A stretch of 21,906 nucleotides of DNA, from the NCBI GenBank assembly GCA_943704415.1, contig CALSCO010001146.1:1-21906 (forward strand), written 5' to 3'. Position 1 is the first letter of the stretch. Each line of letters opens with the position of its first letter. The notes under the pieces were generated by a model that saw only the letters and a list, made by a program, of their open reading frames with translations, made no database searches and was not told the DNA's origin. The stretch comes from Parvularia atlantis (lineage: Eukaryota; Opisthokonta; Rotosphaerida). This document shows, one piece after another, positions 1 to 8,300 of this stretch. The position numbers and the translations under genes were made by a program.

Positions 1-645
1 CCTCCCCCCCCTTGCCGCTCACGGGCGACACAGCTGCTGGAAGACGCGAGCGACGACGCGGCCGCCGCCGATCCGCCGAAGGCTGGATTGGCGACCAGTG
101 CCGCGGCCGACGTCGACGCGGTCATCGTGCGCGACATGGTTTGTGTGAGCACAGTAACGCGCGATCTGCCGGGTGGCTGACGGGGTGCGCGCGGCCAGGT
201 GAAGCCGTTGAGCGTGCGGCACCGCAACGGCCGCCTCGTGCACGAGCTCGCGGTCGACCCGTACCGCATGCGGGGCTTCAGCATCGTCTGCCGGCACAAA
301 GACGGGCGGCCGCTGAGCCAGGTGCTGCCGCTGCGCATGAGTTGCGTCGGCGGCACGCTCACGCGCGATCGGCACACGCAGGTGCGAGAGGTGCGCATCA
401 CCATCGGCACCCTCAGCGTGCGCGGCGACCTCGTGCAAGAGAACCAGCTGGGCATCTTTGTTGTGCCGCTCGTCGCGCCCAACACGACGCTGTTCTACGA
501 CAAGGTGCGTGCCATGCGCCGTCGTACAGGTCGCTCAGCAATGTCGCAGCCGGTCGAGGTGCGCGGCAACGTCGTCACGCTCGAGTGCCTGAGCAACTAC
601 GGCGACCGCGAGATGTGCCCCGTGGCCGCGTTTGGTCTGTTTTGA
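1..645 (+). CDS. 3' end of an unrecognised protein gene (5' partial)
   Basis: Seen: three exons read in one frame, 34-138, 199-504 and 550-645, ending in TGA. The acceptor at 31-33 follows a GCTCAC branch-like site, so an intron runs off the left edge. Intron 139-198 (60 nt, GTTTGT to CCAG) is clear. Intron 505-549 (45 nt, GTGCGT to GCAG) is in frame and stop-free, so it may be retained; splicing it joins FYDK to PVEVRG. The visible ~145 residues start with an Ala/Asp-rich linker (LLEDASDDAAAADPP). A beta-rich looking domain follows, with many Val/Thr/Arg alternations (VREVRITIGTLSVRG, LGIFVVPLV), and the tail is CPVAAFGLF. No membrane segment or catalytic motif is visible. I do not recognise the family and give no function. 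The stop lies 189 bp from the convergent GNA1 stop. Confidence 0.6.
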
Positions 646-834
646 CCGTCACGGTGAAGTAGTGGCCGAACCTGTACTGCTGTGGCACACCAAACAAGAA
701 GTGATGACTGTGCAGGTATTTGGGGAGGGGGAAAGTGCATGAAGGGCGGACGGGAGGCGCGGCGCACACGCTGGCGACGGCGTCACGGACGGCGGGCGAT
801 GCGTGGGCGCGTGCCGTAAGAAGGGGCGGGTTGC

Positions 835-1581
835 TCACACAAAGTAGACCGCCATCTGATTCTCCTTGCGCTCGAAGCCCAGCGTGGTGTAGAAGCCCAT
901 GTTCTTCTCGGCCGTGTCGAGGATGGCCTTGTAGCAGCCGAGGACCTTGGACAGGTGCTTGAGCTGCGTGATTATCCTGCGCGCGTGCGCATAGGGTTGG
1001 GCGGTGCTGCGCGCGCGCCGGCATCGCACCGTTTCCCGAGGTGCTGCCCGCGCCGCTGCACCGTCGTGACGATGTCCTCGATGTGCCCGACCTTGCCGCA
1101 GTCGTGCGTGAACTTGGCCTCGACGATGAGCGTCCCCGTCGCGACTAGCTCGTGCGTGGCCATATCCTCGATGACGACGATGTAGTACGTGCTGGGCGTG
1201 GCGCGCATGAGGTCGAAGCGCGCTGCGGGGCGACCGTGCGGCGTGAGCACACGAGCGAGTACGCGCACAGGCAGCGCAGCACAGACCCTCGTAGGCCTCG
1301 GGCGTGACCTCGCCGGTCGACGTCAGCTGCGCGAGCAGCGCGAGGTGGCCGCGCGCGACGTCGGTCCGCTGCAGCGGGCGCACGCGCAGCCCGGCCTGCG
1401 CCGCCTCGTGCACGACGGTCTGGTCGAGCAGCGCCGCGTCGAAGAGCGGCACGTCGTCAGCGGCGGGCGGCGCGGGCGCGGGGCTGCCGGGGTGGCCGTT
1501 GGTCTCGCCCGCCGTCGGCGCCGGGAAGTCGTTCGCGGGCGGCTTGGCCGGCGAGCCTTGCTTGGAGCTGCCGGTACCCAT
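835..1581 (-). CDS. GNA1: Glucosamine-6-phosphate N-acetyltransferase
   Basis: Acetylates glucosamine-6-phosphate with acetyl-CoA in the UDP-GlcNAc pathway, feeding chitin, N-glycans and GPI anchors (family knowledge). Exons on the minus strand are 1287-1581, 1030-1222 and 835-976; introns 1223-1286 and 977-1029 are GT-AG. The model gives 209 residues, close to the usual 150-190. Recognisable blocks are PLFDAALLD near the N-terminus, LRVRPLQRTDVARG, TGEVTPEAYE, GTLIVEAKFTHDCG, GHIEDI, the acetyl-CoA pyrophosphate loop RRGQHLGK (about residues 155-162), then CYKAILDTAEKNMGFYTTLGF. These match the human and yeast enzymes block for block. I chose the Met at 1581 (MGTGSSKQ) because the conserved part begins about 40 residues later. 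Mets at 1605 and 1725 are in frame, so the low-complexity Pro/Ala N-terminus is uncertain. It is divergent from the glutaredoxin gene. Confidence 0.93.
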   Translation of the reverse strand: MGTGSSKQGSPAKPPANDFPAPTAGETNGHPGSPAPAPPAADDVPLFDAALLDQTVVHEAAQAGLRVRPLQRTDVARGHLALLAQLTSTGEVTPEAYEGLCCAACARTRSCAHAARSPRSALRPHARHAQHVLHRRHRGYGHARASRDGDAHRRGQVHARLRQGRAHRGHRHDGAAARAAPRETVRCRRARSTAQPYAHARRIITQLKHLSKVLGCYKAILDTAEKNMGFYTTLGFERKENQMAVYFV

Positions 1582-2136
1582 CCTGATCCACAGAGCCGAG
1601 AGCATGCGCGACGAGGCGTGCGGCCTGCGTTGCGGCGCGGCGCTGCGATCAGACGGCGTGACGTGCGCAGGCAGGCAGACGGAAGCGGCAACGACAAGGC
1701 ACGGCTTAAGAGAGAGAAGGCCCACCCACGCATGGCCTGGGCGCGCGCGTGGTGCGCGCGCGCGTCCTCACGCTCGGAAACGGCAGTGCGCGGCGCGCAG
1801 AGTGGGCGAGGCGCGCAGGTGATCGGCGCCCAGACAGAGCACGGCGCAGAGTGTTTGCGGCGCGGATCACCCGCGCGCCCCCGACCCGCCGCCCCCGCCC
1901 TGGCCAGCGCAGTGTGCGCGGTGCGACGGGCCAGGCCAAAGTGCGCACGCAGCACGCGCCGGGATTAAGTGCCGCACCCACCCAAACATTCACGCGCAGC
2001 CGGGCGACCGCGCACCGCCCACGGCCTGCTGTAACCCGCGCCGGCGAGACTGTCTGCGCGGGAAGCACGGGCCGCGCGCGCAAAGGAGAGAGCGTCGGTG
2101 ACAGTGCGAGCGGTGTGGGTGGCGCGCAGATCTGCC
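1582..2136. promoter_or_regulatory. Divergent intergenic region between GNA1 and glutaredoxin
   Basis: A 555-bp GC-rich gap between two start codons facing away from each other. It is the longest gene-free stretch in the window. Reading frames here are open only because of base composition and resemble nothing. A purine tract (AAGAGAGAGAAG, about 1708-1719) reads as a pyrimidine tract upstream of GNA1, which is common in promoters of compact genomes. Purine-rich AAAGGAGAGAG sits about 50 bp before the glutaredoxin start. No TATA box or defined operator is convincing. The stretch may hold non-coding 5' exons. Confidence 0.5.
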
Positions 2137-2651
2137 ATGATGGCGAAGCCGACCGAGGCGGACGTCAAGGCGCTCGTGCGCGACAACTTCATCATGGTCT
2201 TCAGCAAGTCGTACTGCCCGTACTGCAAGCGGTGCGCACGTGTGCCTGCGCGTGTGTGCGCGTGTGGCGGCCGACGATGCGCAGCGCCAAGGAGCTGCTG
2301 CACAAGGTCGCGCACGACAAGCAGATGCGCGTGGTCGAGCTGGACGAGTCGCCCTACACGGCCGAGTACCAGCAGGTCCTCGGCAACATGACCGGCAAGC
2401 GCACTGTGCCCGTCATCTTCATCGGTACGTGGTGCTACGCGCGCGTGACGCGTGTCAGGCGCGCATCGCTGACTAACCCGGTCGCGCAGGGGGCAAGTTT
2501 GTCGGCGGCTCGGGTGCGCCCGCACGCGCTCTGTACGCTGCTGCCCGCGCGCTCACGCGTCCACCGGCCGCGCGCAGACGACGTGTACAAGCTGGACAGC
2601 GAGGGCAAGCTGCGCCCGCTCGTCGCCGCGGGCCCGGCCAAGTCGCGCTGA
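2137..2651 (+). CDS. Dithiol glutaredoxin (CPYC type)
   Basis: Small thiol-disulfide oxidoreductase that uses glutathione to reduce protein disulfides and mixed disulfides, probably in the cytosol (family knowledge). Exons are 2137-2231, 2285-2424, 2490-2513 and 2578-2651, giving exactly 110 residues, the same size as yeast Grx1. Exon 3 is only 24 nt. The active site CPYC is at residues 27-30, preceded by FIMVFSKSY and followed by KRAKELL. The cis-Pro loop is KRTVPVIFIG, and the glutathione-contacting motif GGKFVGGSDDV is rebuilt exactly across three exons, which validates introns 2425-2489 and 2514-2577. There is no signal peptide or peroxisomal tail. The alternative start at 2140 removes one Met. 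The stop is only 52 bp from the MED17 stop on the other strand. Confidence 0.95.
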
Positions 2652-2703
2652 AGGCCGCCCTGGCGCGTCGTCGCGCTGTTTCTGCGTGTTCTCAGGCTAC
2701 TGT

Positions 2704-4673
2704 CTACTGTAACAGCCGCGCCAAACTCTCCACGAGCACGTCGGCCAGGTCCGCGTCGGCTCGCACGTGCACGAGCTGGTCGCCCACCTGCGTCCACACA
2801 ACGCCGTCCTGCACGCGCAGGCGCAGATGCGCCGCCTGCTTGCGCTCGCGGCTCGTCGCGCTCAGCACTACGTGGTGCAGCGTTGGTACGGTCGACGCCA
2901 CGACCGTGAGTGCCATCGGTCGCAGGTCGGCCAGCTCGGCACTGCGCACGACGCTCTGAAGGCGCACACGACGTGTCAGCGGGTCACGGCCAGCAAACGG
3001 GGTGCGCACCTGCGCCATGGCCGTCAGCCGCCGCAGCGCCTCGTGCTGGCGCAGGAACGTTGTCGACTCGGACAGCAGCTCGGCAGGCGTCGTCGCGAGC
3101 GCGAGGGTGTCGGGCGCGAACGGGTCAACGGACGTCCGCGTGCGGAACGTCGCCAGCAGCTTGCGCCGCATGCGGTTGGCGCAGCTCAGGCGGAGCCATT
3201 CGGTCGGCGACAGCCGCGTCGACGTCTCCATGGCCTCGCCTGCCGCCTGTGCGTCCCGGCGTTACGATCGCGCCCATCACGCGCGGCACGGCGCGGCACG
3301 CCGCACCGTCTCCGCGAGCGTGAACGTCAGTGTCGACGGGAACGTCTCCGGCGCGAGCATGACAGCGCTGTCGGTCAGGCTCCGCACGGTGAAGTCGCGT
3401 CGCGAGCGGGCCTCGCGCACGACCTGCGCAGCCGCGTAAGCGCAGCGCCCACCCGACAGCGCCGTTTCGCTCGCCTCCGCAAACAGATCCAGCTCAAAGA
3501 CGTTGAGCTGGGCGCGAAGCAGCTCGGCGTGCATGCGCAGGCACTCTGTCGCCCCGCGTCAGGTGCGCACACGACCACTACAGCTGCGTGCAAAGCGTGC
3601 CGGCGTTGGCGCGCAGCGCCTCGGTCACGTCGCGAAGCGCGGGCGGCAATGCCACGGCCACGGGCGCCTCGGTCCCGGTGCGCAGATCGATCTGCAGGTT
3701 GAGCGAGACGCGGCCGTGCCCGGGCGCGACGAGCCGCGTGCCGACGCGGTCTTGGCGGGCGTCGTCGCCGTGCGACACAACAAGCTCGGCCTCGGTCGGA
3801 TCGGCGAGCTGCGAGCCGCCTACGCGCGCGCATCTGCGGCGTCAGCAGTGCTGTGCAGCCACCACGCACCCGGCCCGCACCGCGGCGGAAGCCGTAGTCG
3901 ACATAGAGCCCGGCACCGGCCTGCTGCGCGCGGCTGCAGAGCAGCCATCGCTTGCGCACGGCGAGTGCCTGCAGCTCGACCTCGTGCTCGCTTGAGACCT
4001 GCGTGGCGAGGCGCGTCGCGGCGTCGAGCAGCGCCGTCGACGCCGTCTGCAGCCGCTGGTGATCATTCGGCGTCAACCGAGGATGCGGACGCGCGGGCTG
4101 ATGTGTGCGCACCCGGCGCTGCGTCGCGTGCTTGAGCTGTGCCTCGCGCAGCAGCGTCGCCGCGGTCGGCTCGGGCGCGTCCACGGTCGGCACGACCGTC
4201 AGCAACCCGGCGTCGTCGCTCAGCGCGTGGTTGAGCACGTCCAGCATGACCTGGACCTCCTGGCACGCCGTCCTGCGTCGTGTGCGGGTGAGTGCATGCC
4301 GACGGCCCGCCGCGTCACGCACTCGAGGTGCTGCACCATCTCGCGCACGGGCCACGGCTCCTGCGCGGCCGTCCCGCCCGTCACCGCGCTCGCCGCGGCC
4401 GCCCCGGCCGCCGCCGCGCCGGCCGGCTGCTGCGCCGCGCGGGCCGCGAGGACACGCTCGACCTGCTGCAGCTTGCGCAGCAGCTTGCTCTCGGCCGACG
4501 GCTCGCTGCGTGCGGCCGCGGCGTCAGCCCCCTCCGCCCCCCTGCGCACGGCGCGCCACCGGCCCGTCGGCCACGCACGGCACGAGCTCGCGCGCGCCCG
4601 TCGGCAGCACCGCCAGCACGGCCGGCCCGCTCGGCGCCTCGACCGCGAGCTCCATTGCGCGAATGTGCAGCAT
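2704..4673 (-). CDS. MED17: Mediator complex subunit 17 (Srb4-like)
   Basis: Head-module scaffold of Mediator, linking activators to RNA polymerase II in the nucleus (family knowledge). Minus-strand exons: 4579-4673, 4323-4505, 4113-4272, 3870-4055, 3601-3808, 3307-3545, 2704-3246; 537 residues (human 651). Recognition rests on several collinear blocks. MELAVEAPSGPAVLAVL resembles the human RISIESA start. MVQHLE...VMLDVLNHALSDDAGLL follows. LQTASTALLDAATRLATQV matches human [20 protein letters not shown], and ELQALAVRKRWLLC and YVDYGFRRGAG lie just after it. GHGRVSLNLQID and LNVFELDLFAEA come next. The C-terminal domain ends VHVRADADLADVLVESLARLL. Overall identity is low, so this is a motif-order call. 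Intron 4056-4112 (57 nt) is in frame without stops and could be exonic. Intron 3546-3600 needs a GC donor. An Ala/Gly-rich linker lies in exon 2. It shares a 77-bp spacer with the SCP2 gene. Confidence 0.75.
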
Positions 4674-4684
4674 GGGCGCGAGTG

Positions 4685-4694
4685 CACGTGACGT
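4685..4694. promoter_or_regulatory. E-box overlapping a CRE-like half site
   Basis: CACGTG (4685-4690) overlaps TGACGT (4689-4694). Such sites bind bHLH or bZIP factors in many eukaryotes. The location, within 60 bp of both start codons in a 77-bp divergent promoter, makes a regulatory role plausible, but a short motif in GC-rich DNA can occur by chance. Confidence 0.4.
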
Positions 4695-4705
4695 GCGTGC
4701 GCATG

Positions 4706-4718
4706 GAACATTCCAGAA
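4706..4718. promoter_or_regulatory. Heat-shock element (GAA-nn-TTC-nn-GAA)
   Basis: GAACATTCCAGAA gives three perfectly phased alternating units (4706-4708, 4711-4713, 4716-4718), the minimal consensus for a heat-shock factor trimer. A fourth position, GTC at 4721-4723, matches two of three bases. The local sequence is much less GC-rich than its surroundings, which makes chance less likely. It could drive either or both flanking genes. Confidence 0.55.
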
Positions 4719-4750
4719 CCGTCCGTTCAAACTCACTCTCTCGCTCGACC

Positions 4751-5279
4751 ATGGTCCGTGCCGCGCCTTGCCGTCTCCGTCCCCCTCAGGCCGGCTGACG
4801 GCCCGCGCGCCCGCGCGCCCGCCGCACCTGCGCAGACTGTCGCCGTCGACGGCTTCATCTCGTCGCCGCTGTTTGTGCAGATCGCCGAGGGCATCGCCAA
4901 GATGTCGGACGCGGAGAAGAAGGACGTTGTGGCCAAGGCCAAGTCCATCTTCGTCATGTCGCTCAAGTCCAAGGACGGCAAGGAGCAGTCGTGGACGCTC
5001 GACCTCAAGAACGGCCCGGCCGTGCACGTCGGCGTGCCCAGCGGCGTCAAGCCCGACATCGTCATGATCCTCTCCGACCAGGACTTCACCGACCTGTCGA
5101 GCGGCAAGGCCAACGGCCAGGTGCGGCGCCCGCCCCCGGTGCACGCGTGCGACCCCTCCCACTCACGCGCGCGCACGCAGAAACTGTTCATGTCGGGCAA
5201 GCTCAAGGTCAAGGGCAACGTCATGCTCGCGACCAAGCTCGAGGGCGTGCTCAAGACGGCGCAGAAGGCCAAGCTGTGA
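4751..5279 (+). CDS. SCP2 sterol-carrier domain protein, peroxisomal (AKL tail)
   Basis: Single-domain lipid-binding protein of the SCP2 family, which carries fatty acyl-CoAs and sterols and usually works in peroxisomes. Exons are 4751-4753 (ATG only), 4836-5120 and 5181-5279, giving 128 residues, the normal size. The domain shows VDGFISSPLFVQIAEGI, then EQSWTLDLKNGPAVHVG, DIVMILSDQDFTDLSSGKAN and KLFMSGKLKVKGNVMLATKL, the classic SCP2 order. The protein ends in AKL, an accepted variant of the PTS1 peroxisomal import signal. The first coding exon appears to be the start codon alone: the conserved domain is preceded directly by an acceptor at 4833-4835, the branch-like GCTGAC is at 4796, and the only upstream ATG in place is 4751. 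The donor GTCCGT is weak, so the start is the least certain part. Confidence 0.9.
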
Positions 5280-5385
5280 GCGCGCCCCGTGCTCGCTCGT
5301 TCGCTCGTGTGCGCGGCGTGGCCGGCGACGGATCGGCAGCCCTCTGTGTCTGTGCGTGCGCGTGTGTGTCTCGTCTCCAGACCTG

Positions 5386-8300
5386 TCACACAGTGCGCTT
5401 CGTCGCCGCGCGAGCGTACACGTTCCCGCGCGCGCCATGGCCGTCAAACACCGCGGGCTCGCCCGCGACGGGCGTGTTGAGCGGCGGGCCGGGCGGGAGC
5501 GGGATGGCCGTGTCGCCGAGCACGCGCGACATCGTCTCGGCCTGCGTCGCCGGTCACCGCGGGGAGGGGGGGGGCTCACACAGCCCAAGCCGGCGCTGCA
5601 CGCACCTCGTACACGCGCCCGTCCACGATCACGTACCGCACGTGCTCCGAGTTGTAGATGTCGTCGAGCGGGCTGCGGTCGGGCGGGTATACGAGCACGT
5701 CGCCCGCCGCGCCCACGCGCAGCACGCCCACGCCCTCCAGGCCGAGCCCCTCGGCCGCGTTGGCCGTCGCGGCGCGCAATGCCTCGACCGCCGTCGTGTT
5801 GCCCTGCACGAGCATCCACAGCTCTGCGCGCGTGCGCGTCACGCCGGCCGAGAGCGCGCAGATGGCCGGCGCGCGCACCCCAGTGGAACGCGAGGCCGTC
5901 GCGCTGGCCGTGCGCGCCCAGCAGAACCTTGACGCCGCGCTGCAGCAGCTCGCGGAGGGTCGCGGACGTGCGGAAGTGGTGGTAGTCGCGGTCGTCTGCC
6001 TTAACGCGCCGCAGCGACGCGCCCTCGAGCTCGCGCAGCGGAACGAACCGCCGCAGCCGGTCATTCTCCCACACGTTCGTAGTCTGGTACCAGTAGCGCT
6101 CGCCGCCGATGCCGCCTGGCCAAGTACGTGAGCACGCTTCGCCCGCGACCGCGTACACGCCTTGCGCGTACCAAAGTTGACGACCATCGTCGGGCAGTAC
6201 GCCGTGTTGCTGCGCACGCACGTGCACGCACGGTCAGCACCCGCGATCGCAGGCAAGCGGGCACACCTCGCCGCAAACACCTCCTGCACGTCGCGGTAGA
6301 GCGGCGCGACGGGGATGCTGTGCTCGATCGTCGTGTGACCGTCAATCATCTGCTGCAGATTCCACCCTGTGCGCGCGCCCCGGCACCGTCAGCGCCCGCG
6401 TGCACACTCGCCGCACAGCCGCACAGAGCGCCATGCCGCCCTCGGGCACGATCGAAAAGTTGAGCTCACGCGCGGCCTCGAGCAGCATCTGCCGCGCGGA
6501 CCTATCGGCCGTGCTCAGCACGTCGTGTGGCCTCTGTGGCGCCGGGGCGCACCGGCAGGGCTGGTTGTAGCTCTTGGCAGACCATGCGCCGTACGCCGCG
6601 AGCCGCCGCAAGTTGCTGCGCGCCTCCTCCAGGTCCGTGATCTCGCAGCGTGCCGAGCCGTCCGCGCCGTATAGGATCGTGCCGGTCGTGTGTAGGCGCG
6701 GGCCGATCTTCTTGCCTGCGGGCGCGTCGGTCAGGCCTCGCTGCCGCAGTCGCGGACCCCGCACGCACCCGCGCGCACGAGCTCGATGTCAGAGAAGCCC
6801 GTGAGCGTGTCGAGCGACGGGTTGTGCATCGTCGTCACGCCAAACGCGAGTGCCGTGAGGAACTCGAAGCTCTGCTGGACGTTGTAGCGATACGTGCCGC
6901 TCCAGTGCGCGTGCGCGTCAATCATGCCGGGCATGACGAGCCCGCCGGCCGCGTCGATCGTCGTCGTCGGGTTCTCAGGCAGCGTGATCGTGTCGCACGC
7001 GCCCACCGCTGAGATGGCGCCGCCCCTGCAGCCACCCACCGAGCGCGTCAGCTGGCGGGGTCGAAGAGCGCGTAGACACGAGACGCACGTAATGACGACG
7101 CAGCCGTTGGGCACGGGCGTGAGCGGCCCGTCCATCGTCAGCAGGAGGCCATTCGTGATCACGGTCACGTTGGACGCGGGCGGCGTGCCCGTCGGCGCGG
7201 CGAAGCCGAGGCTCACCGTCTGCAGCTTTGGCGCGACGCACGCCAGGCCAAACTTGGTGCCGTCGTCCGCGGCGCACGCCGCAACTGCCTCGGCCACGTC
7301 CGGCAGGATAAACATCTTCGAGCCAAGAATCCAGTGCAGCTCGCCCGAGTCGGACGACCACGCGAGGAAAGCGGCGCCTGCGCCCAGACGCACGCACGTT
7401 AAGCCAGGCGTATGCGAGAGCGCTTGCGCGCACCGTCGACGCTGCCGCGGATCGTGCGCAGGCTCGCGATCGTGTTCTCGCGCAGCTTGGGCACGGCCGA
7501 GAGCGACACGGGGTCGCTGGCGTCGCTCGTGCTGCCGAGCTCGACCACGTACACCTGGTGGAACTCGATAAAGGCGACGAGCCGTCCGTCCGGGCTCGGC
7601 ACAACGCTCGTCGTGTACGCGCCCGACGCGACCGCAGTCGATGTGCCCACCGCGCCCGTCTCGGTGAGAGCGATGCGCGTCGCGCCCGAGCCCGCGTCGA
7701 CGTACACGGCCGTCCCATCGGCGCTAAAGTGGCCCGCTCCGGTCGATGTCGACACGCGCTGCGGCGCGCCCGCCACGCCCGTCACTAGTCCGTTGGTGCG
7801 CGTCAGGCCCACGACGTAAAGCCCTGCGCCGAGCGACGCGCGCGGCCCGCTTAGGCCGTCCGCGCCGAGGCGCGTGTACAACAGGCGGTCGCCGGCCGGC
7901 GAGAAGCGTGGGTTGATGTAGCGGCCGAGCTCTGTCGCGGACGTGACACGCACTGTGGCCACGCCGGCGTCCTGCGTGCCGTCGGCAGCGAGCGTCACAA
8001 TCTCGACCGCGCCCATCGCGACGTCGTTCCAGGTCGCGTGGACCAGCTGCGGCGCCCACTGAGCAAGCCCGCACATCAGAGCCAGAGAAAGCGCACCACA
8101 CCTGACGGCCGTCCGGCGAGAGCGCAGGGCTGAACTCAAACACGTCCGAGCGCTGCGTGACGCGCCTGGTCGCGTCGGTCGACGGCTGGTGCACTGTGCG
8201 CCCACTCAGCCTCGGCACGGCCCATGTACGCGCGCGCAGACACACCGTACGTCTGGCCGAGCGCGCTGAAGAAGACAGAATCGCCGGTGCGGGCCGCGCT

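Larger units (their letters stand above)
4674..4750. promoter_or_regulatory. 77-bp divergent promoter of MED17 and SCP2 gene
   Basis: The whole space between the start codons of two oppositely transcribed genes. It contains a CACGTGACGT box (4685-4694), a heat-shock-type element (4706-4718) and a pyrimidine-rich stretch (CTCACTCTCTCGCTCGACC) just before the SCP2 start. Transcription of both genes probably starts here, so their 5' UTRs must be very short or overlapping. This is inferred from spacing only. Confidence 0.7.

Noticed and set aside
3570-3600. Apparent stop codon and frame break in MED17
   Set aside because: The frame is fully restored by a GC-AG intron at 3546-3600, the same donor hexamer (GCACGC) seen in other genes, so the gene is taken as intact.
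4105-5067. 320-residue + strand open frame spanning MED17 and the SCP2 start
   Set aside because: Low-complexity Arg/Ser/Pro composition and overlap with two recognised genes in other frames.
7434-8046. Separate gene for the middle propeller segment, because it forms the longest exon (613 nt)
   Set aside because: It continues in phase at both ends with flanking exons and lacks its own start; a single 1187-residue protein explains all 21 exons.
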